Shown: positions 34,667 to 46,185 of the stretch, piece after piece
Numbering within the stretch: the stretch's first letter is position 1
How the letters are laid out: each line of letters starts with the position of its first letter
NCBI GenBank assembly: GCA_025765615.1
Contig: JAIVFJ010000090.1
Span: 1-64,000, forward strand
Direction of reading: 5' to 3'
DNA from: Zopfochytrium polystomum
Lineage: Eukaryota > Chytridiomycota > Chytridiomycetes > Chytridiales > Chytridiaceae
DNA: 64,000 bases
Program-made: the position numbers and the translations under genes
Notes under the pieces: model-generated
The model's database searches: none
The model's input: the letters and a program-made list of their open reading frames with translations, nothing else
Told to the model about the DNA's origin: nothing

Positions 34667-35116
34667 AGGTACGATCGAGCGGAGAGTCCCGCCGGGATCA
34701 GAACAGCCTGCAGGTTCTCCAGCGACGGCGAATCGTACGCGTCCAGGGCCCAGGACCGCGCACAGACGTAGTAGAACATCGTAAGGTCCTTTGGCAGCGA
34801 CATTAAGAAGCCATCGGCAGCATCGCCGTCGCACACGGGCGCCCTAAAGATAAAAGATTAAGTAGCCGCGTCACTCCACCCCCATCCTACGCGCTTCCCG
34901 ACCGTCTAAAAATCTACTCAACTGCAAAAACGTTGGTGCTCTCCGCGGACTCAGAATGTACGACTGGCGGTGGATGATTTCGATGAAGCACGAGCGCCGG
35001 CAAAAGTTGGCTGCGGTGAGGAGTCGAACCCGTTGGAAGCAGGGCGGAGAGGCACGTGGGCCGTCTTGGTGGTCGGGAATGGCGTCGTCGCCGTCGTGGT
35101 TGGAGCTGGGGCTCAA
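34667..35116 (-). pseudogene. Possible fragment of fungal-specific transcription-factor domain gene
   Basis: On the minus strand an upstream segment (about 35090-34930) encodes FCRRSCFIEIIHRQSYILSP, resembling the 'HP-hydrophobic-HRP-F' start of the fungal transcription-factor (middle homology) domain. A downstream segment (about 34840-34670) encodes KDLTMFYYVCARSWALDAYD and then PSLENLQAVLIPAG, resembling its 'YY-RAR---PSLE-LQA-LL' part. An intron-like gap ending in TTTATCTTTAG separates them. It stops abruptly (TAG near 34667), no Zn2Cys6 cluster is recognised, and the remainder of the domain is missing, so it is probably a fragment or remnant. The identification rests on short motifs only. 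Confidence 0.35.
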
Positions 35117-35119
35117 AGT

Positions 35120-36585
35120 TTCGCTGGAGTCTGGCTTTCAGCAGCGTTTCGGTCAGCATGTCCGCAGTGACGCGCCAAGGGGGAAGTGGTGGACGGCGGG
35201 TGTGTGTTTGTGGTTGTTTAAGGGGCGTGAGGTGAGGCAGCCGTTGTTTTGGGCGTCGGTGGTTTAGTCAGTCCCACACTCACCCAGCTGAGCGGCCCAT
35301 TTGCGGCCTCGCGGGTCTATTTTCGATTGGTAGAAGCTCATGGTGGAAGATCATTTCACAGCGCAGTATCCGGAGACCGGGCTCACGCCGTCCCATTTTC
35401 GCTTCCACCTGCGGCAGGTTTCGCAGACCGGCCAGGGGTAAATTCTCAGTTTTACTTCGGGGTGTGAGGCTATGAATGCAAGCAAACCTTCAACATCGAC
35501 GACGACGATCGGCACGTCGGGCCAGAGCCGCCGTCGTCAGAGCGTCGAGGGGGGGGATCTGTGTCGCTTCCCTCGGCAACAGGGGTCAGGAGCGCAGAGG
35601 TGGCGAGTTTGGCGGTGGAGATTTCGGTGGCTCTTGGGCAAGGGAGGGAACGAGAAGCGCTCGATCACTGGGATCTGCTCGGGCATCGCGAGGGTCAGGC
35701 CAAAGGAGGAACTTGAACGCGCAAGGTGCGGTCGCCGATCTTCTCCTTCGTATCTGACGGAATTTCCAGAAAGGGAAAAATGGAACAGACCGTTTCGTCG
35801 TGCCCTGACCAAGGGGTCGTCCGGTGAGGACAACCAACTCTTCCCCCCCTCCGGCCGGAAACAACAGCCGTCGTCGTCTCCATCGCGATTGCTTCTGTGA
35901 ACCAATCTCGTTCAATACTTTGGTTGAGGGTTGTGGATGGTTGCGATCGAGGCTTGCACCGAGGCTGCAGCTGGCTGTCTCGTGCTTTCCGCTTCGCGTC
36001 GCTTTCGCAGTGCCTGAAGCTTTCTGCGGGTCTGCCCAAATCTTCGAGCTCGCAGCACCTCCTGAAACGCAACTGAGCGCACCGATGGGGGAGAGAGACC
36101 TCACTCCCTTCAACAGCCCATCACCACACCTCCTCACCCATCGCCCAACACCCATTCCACCACGCACAAGCCTCCCGCAACCCCAACTTCCCGACCTCAG
36201 CTCCATAGGCAAGCTTAATTTGGAAGGGAAAGGGTTGATGGCGGTGGTTTGGATCAAGTAAATGGGGGGCTATTTGCGGTTTTGTCTTGTGACCGGAAGA
36301 TATGGAAGCTTTTCGTCCTTTAGAATTTGGATAATTCAATGGAAACTCTCTATTGACAATGTAAAGATTTCTTCCAGACGAAACGACTTCTTCGTGTGTG
36401 GCAGCAGCATCAGTGATAGAGACGCCATCGGCTGCAAGAGTGCCTGAGATGGCCACCAGAGCAGATGGAGCAGCAACAACAGCAGAGAATATGGCCCACA
36501 GGTCGTGAGAGCAACGGTTGGGCAACTGATCGTCCCCTCACACCCAGACCTCTCCCCAAGAAGGGGGGGGGCTTTTGTCCCTCTG
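35120..36585. other. GC-rich tract, no gene called
   Basis: Overlapping frames up to 223 codons lie on both strands (for example 35586-36257 minus). None shows a convincing domain. Part of the minus strand may be the upstream region of the transcription-factor-like fragment. Confidence 0.3.
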
Positions 36586-36589
36586 ATCG

Positions 36590-37010
36590 TTAACTGGCTG
36601 GACTTGAAGCAAGCAGCTGGTGGTGGGTGGTAGTTGGTGGGTGGTGGTGGTGGTGAAGGCTCGTCGATCGATGGAAATGGCTTCTTGCCTATTGGGATGG
36701 TGCTTTTGAAAGGCAAGTTGTCGCACGATGGTCGATTGTCGATTGTCGATTGACGGCTGGACTTGAAGCAAGCAGCTGTCGTTGTTGATTGATGGAAAAG
36801 GCTCGTTGACTGATTGAAAAGGCTTCTTGCCTATTGGAATGGCGGTTTCGAACAGCAAGTTGTCGCGCGATCGTGGACGACGGTCGATTGACGACGGCTG
36901 GACTTGAAGCAAGCAGCTGTCGTTGTTGATCGATGGAAGAGGCTCGTTGATCGATGGAAAATGGCTTCTTGCCTATTGGAATGGCGCTTTCGAACGGCAC
37001 AACTGCCCAC
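36590..37010. repeat. Tandem repeat, about 3 units of ~140-160 bp
   Basis: Each unit contains GGCTGGACTTGAAGCAAGCA (near 36596, 36756 and 36896), followed by a GTTGATxGATGGAA segment, GGCTTCTTGCCTATTGG and a 'tttcgaa/ttgaaa' to 'gcaagttgtcgc' segment. The units differ by small indels. Confidence 0.8.
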
Positions 37011-37539
37011 CTGCTTCCTCTCAAGTGGGAAATGGAGCAGCTCCATTTCTTTTTGAGTGTGGTTGAAGATGGATGGTTGGCAGGACAGGAAAGGCTTGTT
37101 GTCCTATTGGAATGGGGCTCTTGCTATATGAAAGTGCGCTTTTCAAAGGCTTTCTTGTCCAGCAACTTGTGGGAGGTGGGAAGCTGCAAGGCTGAAAAAA
37201 CTAAGTCCAATTAGGAAAAAGCCGTTTTGGGGTAAGCCCTACTGCATGTGGCCCAACCTCAAGACCAAAACGCCCAGTTTTCAGGTCCTGCCATATATGT
37301 GGGAGGGTGGTGGTGGTAGTTGGGAGGTTGAACTCCTGGCCGCACCGCCGCCCTCTCACACCCCCCCTTTTCGACGATGCCATATATAGTGGATAGTGGG
37401 TGTGGGCGGCTTGTGGCAGCTGGGCGAGTTTGAGCTCCCCCCGCGCTCCTTCTCACAACCTGCTCGACGTGAAGTTTGTTGCGATGGGCCACAAGTTTGG
37501 TCGGGATTTGCCACGGCTTTTGTCGCTTTGTTCCCCGTA

Positions 37540-37870
37540 CGGTTTCGTCGGCGCGTCCCCATACCGTCCCCATACGGCCCAACCAGTGTTCCCCACTTTG
37601 TCCCACCCAGGCTGGGTTTTTTTTTTATTTTTTTTTTGGACGAAAGTTGGTCCCCTTCCCCCCGCTTTCGTCGGTGTGTCCCCAAACGGCCCAACTGGTG
37701 TTGTCCCCCCCCCTCCCCCCACTCTTGCAGTTTGGGCTGCTGTTCCCCCCCTCACACACACCTGGTCGACGAAAGTTGGTCCCATTCCCCCTGCTTTTGT
37801 CAGTCTGTCCCCAAACGGCCCAACTGGTGTTCCCCACTTTGTCCCACCCAGGCCGGGTTTAATCCACAGT
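37540..37870. repeat. Imperfect tandem repeat, 3 units (~120 bp)
   Basis: GGCCCAACTGGTGTTCCCCA and CTTTGTCCCACCCAGG recur at about 37575, 37688 (partial) and 37818, with a 'gacgaaagttggtccc' segment between. The frames on both strands that span it are by-products. Confidence 0.75.
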
Positions 37871-37874
37871 TGGA

Positions 37875-39380
37875 GTAGTCTCGACGGCATGCGTACAGGA
37901 GTTGGCTCGATCCTTCAGATTGATCTTTGATACCAGGTTGTAAGTCTGTTTGTCACCTGTTAAGTTGGGTTGGAACGGCGGCCTTTCCGTATTGGAGACA
38001 GAGACTTGTGGGACAATCAGCCTTCGCCTCTTTTTACTGCCGCTACTCTAAAGAAACACCTTTTCTTTGTCTCGTTCGCGCGGCGAGAAAGGCCATGCCT
38101 AGTATTCCGACCTGCGGTTGCGCTTTGGCCACCCGTGGGTTTATTATACGATGAGAGGTTTCACTTCACTGTGGACCGTGGTTTCCCCCCATTTCGTTTC
38201 CCCCCCCATTATCACTTCGTTCGACAGCGCTCCCATTCTTTTTGTCGTTTGTCGCGCCGGTGCTTCCCCCATTATCGCTTCGTTCGACAGCGCTCCCATT
38301 CTTCCCCCTGTCCACAAACAAACAGTGCCTTGCTGTTTAAAGTGCACCAGTTGAAGATGTCAGCAACCGGATAGACCTCTGGAACAGAAACACGCCAGAG
38401 ACGGAACAGAAGGGTTAACGAGGCGCAGCAAGGCCCCACTGTTTTTCATCGCCATTACCGGTCTTGTTTTTTTTTTAATGGGGGTTTTTTTTTCGTTCAC
38501 CCAGCACGATTGGCAATTCAACAAATCAGTTGCTTTTTGGCGTGAAACAAAAAACATAAAACTCCTTACCCCAGACCCACTTCTGAAATCCGTCCCTGCG
38601 AGAGCAGGCGGTGGCTGTCGTTGTCGAACCGTATCCTAATAGAACACTGGCGGGCTGCGTTGCTCAGATCTGTGGAAGCCTGCGAACAATGCCCTTCCCC
38701 GACCGTTGCCGTGCAGCCTGCCGCGAAGGGCTGAAAGTCTCGATTGGCTGCGCTCCCGTCTTGTACATGAGGCGGGGCTGGTCGCGAGCAAGGGAGATGT
38801 GGTGTGCATTGTTACCCGATGGGCATCGATGTGCAGTTCCATCTGCGTTGCGACTGGGGGTTTTTTCTTGCGGCTTTGCCTCTTTTCCCTCTCAAGAATT
38901 CCTGTGTGTTTCAGAGTCGACTGTTTGTTCGGCGGCTGGCCCCCTTCCCAGGAGGGGGGATTCAGTCGTATCCTGGTTGGCGGCTGACCTGCGCCAGTGT
39001 ATGGGGCTCCAACCTCTGCAGCAAGCAATTGCCCTCTGGTGCTAACGTTTCAGCCAGGGAGAGCTCGACAGACTCAGGGGGAGAATGCGACCGCTCCGTG
39101 GGGCGAGGTCCGGTGGTGCAAGTCTTAAACCGCTTGCAGAGGGATAGGCTGGCTTTCATTTACGTGCACGTACATTGAGTTGTAAAAAAAAGAAAAAAAG
39201 ATCTGTAATGAAGTACACTGAGTTGTAAAAACTTCACAGTCACACATGCACTGGAGGATGTTGCACGGTTCACCATCACACTGCCCAAACCGTTGAACAT
39301 CAAAAAGTAGGACTGGCAGCTTAGCCCTTTCACTTGAACTGACAACCACTGCAACTGCTACCCACCACAGTGAACTGGAC
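37875..39380. other. Intergenic, nothing recognised
   Basis: A local duplication 'attatcrcttcgttcgacagcgctcccattctt' occurs twice (38210-38245 and 38270-38303). Frames up to 144 codons lack domain signals. Confidence 0.35.
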
Positions 39381-39386
39381 TCCCTC

Positions 39387-42300
39387 ATGTTTCTGGCACT
39401 GGAAGGGACGGTCCCTCAGGCCTTAAAAGCAGCCACAATTCTCGCCAACGTGCCAACCTCTCACTATCGAGAGAAAGCTATGACAACCATTGCTGCGTCT
39501 CTCAATTCTGATTCTGTCCAAAAGGCCATTGTGGCTGACCGGCAGCAGCGATGGTCACAAGCCCCACCAGCAGGTGGCATCAGCTCAACCACAACTGGCA
39601 AAGCTGCTGAAGTGGACCTGAACAAAAATGTGGAAGGACTTGGCAGGGTGCCTTTCGATCAGTTGCATGTTGAAGGTGCACTTAAGGTACTTGTAGCCTT
39701 CGTGGGCTTAGAAGTAATGCAACTCACACTTTTCGGAAAGGTGCTTGGAATCAAGGTGCTTCAAAAGATTGTTCGAGGGTGCAGAACACCCAAAGAGGCT
39801 GCACAGCATGGCTTGCAAGTGCTGGGACTGTTGCGACAAATCCTTGAGCAGGGCGGCCAAATTGTGCCCAATACAGAAATTTGGTGGGTTGGTGTGGAAT
39901 TTGTGGTTATGTTTTGCGTGGCACTAAATCTTTCAACACACCACAAAACATTTCACAACTCAGCCTTGCATGCAAATCCCACCTTCGCCTTACTGCATAT
40001 GTTTCTATTCTCAAACTTTGCCGGATCCCAGGCTGTGCATTGATGCTGACAGTTGCAGACCACACCAAGCTTGCACTTGTCACGCAGGAGCAGTCATGGG
40101 AAATGCGCAATGAGTTCTTCGAGAAGCTTCGAAAATACCTGGTGGAGTGTAGCATTCCATTCAAGTTTGCTTTGATGTTCAGCATGGCTGCGCATGAACC
40201 AGATATCAAGATCACTTGAAGACCCTCACAGCTTTGATTTTGCTGACTTTTTTGGATCAAAACACAGATAGAAGATTTTTTCCCCATCATTTTGGAACAA
40301 AGTCAGACAGGTAGGGCCCATTCATGCTCGTATTGAAATTTCTGCACAGCTCACTTGTTGGTGTGGTGCCTCAAAATCAGGTGCAAATGCTAGCACAAGT
40401 CAGACTTCTATCGAAAGCCTATTTCCAGCTTTCCTTCATGCTGTCTCCCTGCACCCATTCGTTCAAGAACCTGACCTTGTTACCAAAGCTGTCACGTCAG
40501 TTCAGCTCGTGCTTGGATTGTCCACCCTTTTTCTCACCCTATTCTGTGCTTTGTTTGAAAGATTCATCCAATTTTTCCTCAAATTTGCTGCAAACTCCAA
40601 AAACGCATCATATTTGCTTCATAGTGCTGTGCAACTCAAAACATTAATGGACCTGCACAACTCACCTTGCAAGGTACTGTGACTCAGATTGTAGTTTGTT
40701 GGCAAACAGATACTAATCAAACTTGTTTCACCATCAAAGAGGCTGTATTTCCTAAGTGACCTTGCACAGAACCTTCTGCAAAAATTTTGTGAAAACAAAG
40801 GGTGGAGCCTGCAGCCAGTCGCTGCTTTCATTCCTTATGACAAGGAACTGTTTAAACAGCTGCCACCTGGTGAAGCCGCAAAGGTAAACTACGCTGTCTT
40901 TCATTATTTCTGAGCGCACTCTTATCCCACTTCTATGTATTTGCTTTTTGGCGGCCTGTTCTGGTTTAAGAATTTGAAAAAGCAATACTTCATTCCTTGT
41001 GTTCAAGGCAAAGGGCAGGAGACTGTCAATCAAATGGAACAATGGTAAACAAGAAAGACACTCTGTCATCTCGATTTTGCTGACTCGGTAATGCCCTCTA
41101 AATCTTGATGAAAGTTCACCTGCTCTAAAGTCAGCCAAGGGACCAAATTCACGTGATGAAATGTCAGAACCAGAGTACGAAATTGAAGAGCACTATCCAG
41201 CGAGATGGATTGAAAACAAACCCAGCGAAAGTAATCTAGTTCAAGCAGCCCAGAATCAGATGGGGCTAAGCACAGACGAGGAAAGTGAGGATGAAGAGCC
41301 AATTGTGCGGTGAGGTTTTACAGGGTGGCTTCTGTTTCCATGTGCTCCGTCAACTGCTTATGCCTGCGCTTTATTCTTGTTTGCATCCCTAAATCTAGCA
41401 GAAAAAGTTCTGCTTTGCGTTGGTGGGAGACCCCTGATGAAATGTCTGACCCAGAGGAGGATGTCACAAAACACCAAGCAGCAAAAAATAGGCTGAAACA
41501 GTTGCCTTCAAGTGATCCTGACTACTGCAGAGCAAGGCTCCGACAATACATGGGAGGACGAAGAGCCAATCATGGGGTAAGCTTCTGCACATGGTCTCTG
41601 CTTTTGGTGTTGTTATGAATCACCCTCTGGAACCTTCTGGAACCTTCTGGAACCTTCTTTGCTTTCCTGACTTGTCTTGTTGTCATTGGTATCATTGGTA
41701 TCATTGTATTACTAATTGCTCTTTCTGGAACTTTCTTTGAGTCTTGACAAGGAAGACTCTCAAAAGGTATAAAAGGGGGGTGCGGGACCTGTCCCATCCC
41801 TCAAGTGAATTATTGTTTCCAATACAATCATCACTCCTCTCAGTTCCTTGTCTGCCTTGTCCTGTCCTGCCCTGTTCCTGACAGGTGTGCTTTTCTTAAT
41901 TCTGATACCTGTGCTACGTTCACATTCTTGGATAAAAGTTCATCTGTTCTGTGGTCAGCCAATGCAGCAATGTCACAAGATCAATTGTCGGAGCCAGAGG
42001 AGACCACGGAAGAGCAACGGGCAAAAAAACGGAAGCGGTCGGGCGAGAGCCAAATGCGTTGTAATCTGAAACAGTTGTGCAAAGGCAAAATGCCTCAAGC
42101 CACCCTGAACCAGACGGAGCTCAGTGCCACCAATAGAAGTAACAATGAAAAGCTAATTCGGCGGTGAGTTTAGTGGAGCGGGCTTGCTTTTCTAAAATGC
42201 TGATGCACGCATCATAGTCTGCCACAACTCAGAAAACGAAGCAAGGTATCTTGACTTCATATTCCTTCATTTCGCACGAGTTTTCATAATTTTTTTTTTA

Positions 42301-42471
42301 GTTCATAGATACTCATTATCGTTTATTTTCTTATCTTTCCAGCTGGGGGACATGAACAAAAGTGTCAACACCTCCTCCAATCAGCAAGTCTCTGACAAAA
42401 AGCGTCGTTCCTCGAACTTTTACAGCGCCAAAAACCGTTCCATTTCAAGCAGTTCGGAGGAGGAGGAATGA
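39387..42471 (+). CDS. Multi-exon gene of unknown family with a threefold repeated exon
   Basis: The 5' exon block (39387 to about 39900) encodes a helical, Leu/Val-rich segment (EGALKVLVAFVGLEV, KVLQKIVRGCRTPKEAAQ, LQVLGLLRQILEQGGQ). A further exon at 40040-40200 has SWEMRNEFFEKLRKYLVE. The 3' part holds three similar short exons with an 'S-(A/V)L---MS-PE' start: near 41130 (MSEPEYEIEEHYPARW), 41400 (MSDPEEDVTKHQAAK) and 41935 (MSQDQLSEPEETTEEQ). The first and third end near an (I-RR) splice junction. The last exon ends SSSEEEE and stop at 42469-42471. Introns are T-rich; one contains a solo LTR (41611-41883). Charged, low-complexity exons suggest a nuclear protein. I recognise no domain. 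The exon chain between 40.2 and 41.1 kb is uncertain, and the start could lie upstream. Confidence 0.45.
41611..41883 (+). repeat. Solo LTR with GGTGT target duplication
   Basis: TGTTATGAATC...CCTGACA, 273 bp, same family as the full-length element, flanked by a perfect 5-bp duplication GGTGT (41606-41610 and 41884-41888). This is what recombination between the LTRs of one inserted element leaves behind. It is the shortest LTR here: its heat-shock-element block is a single run of GAA-CC-TTC-TG units. It lies in an intron-like interval of the surrounding gene. Confidence 0.95.
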
Positions 42472-42474
42472 TTA

Positions 42475-44100
42475 AATATTGTTTGCCTCTGCAGCCCTTT
42501 TTTTTATCTTTTTTTCTACTCTTTCTCACTCTTTATTCACAATTATTTTTTTTCACATGTGCCCCACTGGTCTTCCTCAACTCTCTCAAAAACAACAACA
42601 ACTACAGTAATTGAATTTTGCAGCAAAAACAAAAGCAACACCAAGAGTGAGGGCAACTGTTTGCTGTTTGTTTGCACTTTCGTTCCACAGTTTCCTTTTC
42701 TTGTTTGTTTGTTTCAGTTTCTTTCTTGCGGTTTTGTTTTTCCATTTATTTTCCCCTCAAGAAAAAGGAGTGAATGACGTGGAGATGTGTGTTTGTGGGT
42801 GGTCCTTCTCCCCAACTTAGCGAAAGAGAAAAAACTCTGTTATGAATTATTGATACATGATGATACACACACTATAAAATTAAAATAAAAATAAAAATAG
42901 AAAATGAAACCAAAAAAAAATAACAGGATTAGATTCTAAAATATATTTTTAAAAATACTTTAGGAATATTTATGGAGGGATAATCTTTGTTCTTTCTCAT
43001 TTTCACTTGCACACAAATGTTTGCCAGTTGTGAGACTACACCAAGATCTCAGTGATAAAGTCTAGGGATTTTATTTGCAAAAAAAAGCGTACTTGTTGTA
43101 AAACCGCAAGGATTGGGACCCCCATTATTATTCCCGATTCTTTAGTTTCCATGGTGCTATCAAAGTGTATTTGCAGCTAAACCTGTCTTTATTCTGACCG
43201 CTTTTACAACTTTTGTCTTTACAGTTTCTGTTGCAAAAGAGAGCTGTGTGAGCACAAGTCTGATGAATAAAGTCTGTTGGTCAGTGGTCGTGCCAATGCA
43301 GCTGGAAGGGTGGTGTACGAACGCAGGTGTTTCTGCGTGCAAGTTCCCTGTTGGCAGCCTTCTGACCCCTATGTAGTCAACTACCTACTCTCCCTCCCCT
43401 CGTTACTGGTGAGAGCAAGGGCTCCTGCGGCACCCCCTGTGACGAGGGGCGCTAGGTCATACCTGTCGCAAACCTCTGAATCATTTCCATTTATACTGTT
43501 TTCAGAATAACGAGGATCTTTGGAGTCAACAGCTGTGGCTTTCGGCTTGCAGAAGGTCAGAAGATTGTTTTGATTCTCATACCTTGCGGTGCACAAGGAG
43601 ATTTTTTTTTCAGAAATTGCACTGTCACAGCAGAAATCTCAGACTTGGACTGTGGGTGATTGCCCTTGGTGCTTGCACTCCACAAGGAAGGTTTGAAAGG
43701 AGAGTTTTGTTGGGTGGACATGTTGAGCAATGGTTTCTTTTCTTTGAAATAAAGTGACTGTCAGAAATTATCTAAGTGGCCCTTTTTGTGTGTGTGTGTT
43801 TGAGTGGGCTTAATGGAAGGAAACAGACAGAGGGTGCATGTGCACGCACACAGGCGGTTCGTCATTTTCATCAGTTTTCTGCGATTGCTCCTGCGATCGA
43901 CAGTCTTTTGCAATTGTTCCGGCGATCTCTTTTGCAGGCTGTGAGTGCAGAAGAACCTACCTCGCTGTCTGTCTGTATTTTAAGGGGCGTTTTTTATATA
44001 TTTTATTTGATTTTTGCGTTTTTTGTTCTTGATTTAATTTTTTCCTTTTTTGGGTGGTCGTTAACGACCACCCCAAAAAAACCCAAAAAAGAAATTTGAG
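42475..44100. other. Intergenic with an R1 fragment
   Basis: AT-rich 3' flank. 42757-42870 is a minus-strand partial copy of R1 (GGAGATGTGTGTTTGTGGG through AACTCTGTTATGAATTATTG). Nothing else is recognised; small frames near 43.3-43.6 and 43.8-44.0 kb are unsupported. Confidence 0.45.
44052..44073. repeat. 22-bp perfect palindrome flanked by T/A runs
   Basis: GGGTGGTCGTT followed immediately by its reverse complement, in a T-run/A-run context that extends the symmetry. As RNA it would form an 11-pair hairpin with a U or A tract on either side. Confidence 0.8.
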
Positions 44101-44151
44101 AAAGGGCATCAGCTGACATGTCAGGCAGCGCAGATGGTGTGATCACGATCG

Positions 44152-44371
44152 CACATAGCAGCACTCAGCCCCCAGAGAGCACAATGGACACTACCATGCT
44201 GCAGATCTCCCCACCACCGCTTCGCATTGCTGACTGCCAGGACAGCAAGCCTGATTGCCACTGCCGCAATCTCACCATCATTTCCTCCCCTACCACCGCC
44301 ACCAAATAGCAGCACTCAGCCTGCAGAGAGCACGATGGACGCCACCACGCTGCAGATCTTCCCACTGCCAC
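44152..44371 (+). repeat. Two-copy tandem duplication (~150 bp apart)
   Basis: GCAGCACTCAGCC--CAGAGAGCAC-ATGGAC-CCACC--GCTGCAGATCT occurs at 44156-44218 and 44309-44371. A short Thr/Pro/Ser frame runs through both copies. Confidence 0.75.
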
Positions 44372-44449
44372 TGAAGCCATCCAACAGCGCATCACCAATC
44401 GCCATGCTGCAAGGTTCAGAAACAAACTCACACACATATTGTGCGTTTC

Positions 44450-45057
44450 ATTGAAAATTGGAGGGCATCGACAGACATTCTGTCCACAGGCTTTTCAGCG
44501 ACACCATAATTATTTTGGCAAAAGAACTTATCAGGGGAAATGGGTCGGCCCCGACAGGCGGAGGTGGTCCGTCTGCCCGCTCTGTTGGGGAAAACATGGT
44601 TCAATGTCGGGAAATCCGTCGGGGAGAATTTGAGCAGCAAAATCCAATTTGGGACGGCGCGCGCAATATCAGACCATACAAAAAGTGGCAAAATCGCCAT
44701 CATTGCCGCCAGCTCAACTTGCAAGTTACTTTGGTGCTGGACTCTGGGACAGAGTTTGCCCATTAATTCGACAAGCTGGCAATTTGTTTGAATAGAGCAT
44801 ATCCTGTTCTTTGGGGCCAAGACTTAGAGTATCAGAAAGGAAAAACCAGGTGAGTTTATGCAAGTTCACTTTTTTTTGTTTTGGAATTAATGTTTGCTTT
44901 TCCCAATCAGCATGACCCTCCTTGATGTTGTTGTAAAACTCAATGAATTCTTTCAGCCGGAGGGACTTGATTGGTCTGTGTGGAAGCATTGCTTCAACTT
45001 GCTAGCCTTTGGGGAAGCTGAAAATGTTGATTCATCCAATAATCAATATTTCATTGC
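44450..45057 (+). pseudogene. Gene remnant truncated by a solo LTR
   Basis: An exon-like segment at about 44780-44850 is followed by a clean intron (AACCAG|GTGAGT ... CCCAATCAG|CATG) and then by a segment encoding TLLDVVVKLNEFFQPEGLDW and SVWKHCFNLLAFGEAENVD. The frame then runs straight into the LTR at 45058, and no matching continuation is seen beyond 45365. I recognise no family. The upstream segment 44450-44770 has open frames that may be further exons. Confidence 0.35.
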
Positions 45058-45365
45058 TGTCAGGAACAGGGCACGACAGGACAAGGCAGACAAGGAACTG
45101 AAAGGAGTGATGATTGTATTGGAAACAATAAGTCACTTGAGGGATGCGACAGGACCCCCATCCCCCTTTTATACCTTTTGAGAGTGTTCCTTGTCAAGAC
45201 TCAAAGAAAGTTCCAGAAAGAGCAATTAGTAATACAATGATACCAATGATACCAATGACAACAAGACAAGTCAGGAAAGCAAAGAAGGTTCCAGAAGGTT
45301 CCACAAGTTTCCATGAAGGAATGTTCTAGAAGGTTCCAGAGGTTTCCAGAGGGTGATTCATAACA
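45058..45365 (-). repeat. Solo LTR without target duplication
   Basis: Minus-strand LTR of the same family, bounded by TG/CA. The flanking five bases differ (ATTGC before, CAAGG after), so the simple solo-LTR explanation fails. Recombination between two different elements, with loss of the DNA between them, would explain it. Confidence 0.9.
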
Positions 45366-45534
45366 CAAGGCGATGTAGGGTACTGACAGACAGACAGAGT
45401 GAGAGTCCTATCATTGTCTGTCTCCTTCCCATCTCTGCGTCAAGTTGCTTGCAGCCGCCTTGTCAGATGGGTTGGTCCGCCTCCAATGAGATGGTCTGAG
45501 TCACCCCACACCCAAGCGAGAAAGTAACCAACAA

Positions 45535-45657
45535 CTGCAGAGAGAGAGGGGGGACAGAGGCAGAGAGACAGAGAAACAGAGAGAGAGATAAGGGAAGGGA
45601 CAGAGAGGAGTGAAACAGGGAGAGAGAGAGCGAGAGAGTGAGAGAGAGAGAGGGATG

Positions 45658-45691
<34 letters not shown>

Positions 45692-45930
45692 GAGCGCAAC
45701 GATGGAGAGGCAGACAAAGAGACAGACAGCCTGTTGACTGTTTGTCACAGAGAGAGAGAGAGGGGGAGAGACAGGGAGAGCGAGGAGAGGAAGAGAGTGA
45801 CAGGGAGTGAAACAGAGAGAGAGAGAGCGAGAGAGAGGGAGAAGCAGAGAGAGACAGGGAGAGAAACATAGAAGGGGAGACAGGGAGACAGAGAGAGACA
45901 GAGAAGGAGAGACAGAGAGGCAGAGCGAAG
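45535..45930. repeat. (GA)n-rich low-complexity tract
   Basis: About 400 bp of GAGA interrupted by CAGA and GGGA. The long Ser/Leu and Arg/Glu frames on either strand are artefacts of it. Its left part contains a 'cattgactgccagt' segment of a dispersed family also seen near 49.85 and 52.65 kb. Confidence 0.85.
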
Positions 45931-46185
45931 AGATAGAGAGACAGACAGAGCGACAGACAGCCCATTGACTGCCAGTCCCACAAACAGGCAGATTGACAGA
46001 CAATCTGATAGATAAACAACCCATTGGGTTCCTTTCTTTTCTCATTTTTCCACTGAGTTTTGATTGGGCGCCGAAGTTAACTAATTGCAATTAGTAAACA
46101 GTTTAGCCACAAAGCCTTGGTTTCTTTATTATAAAGATACGTAAACTCCCACAAAGGCGGGACCAGACCTCGCACCGGAATCGAT

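Noticed and set aside
45440..46090. 216- and 172-codon Ser/Leu/Cys-rich frames
   Set aside because: Pure reading of GAGA/CAGA low-complexity DNA on the opposite strand.
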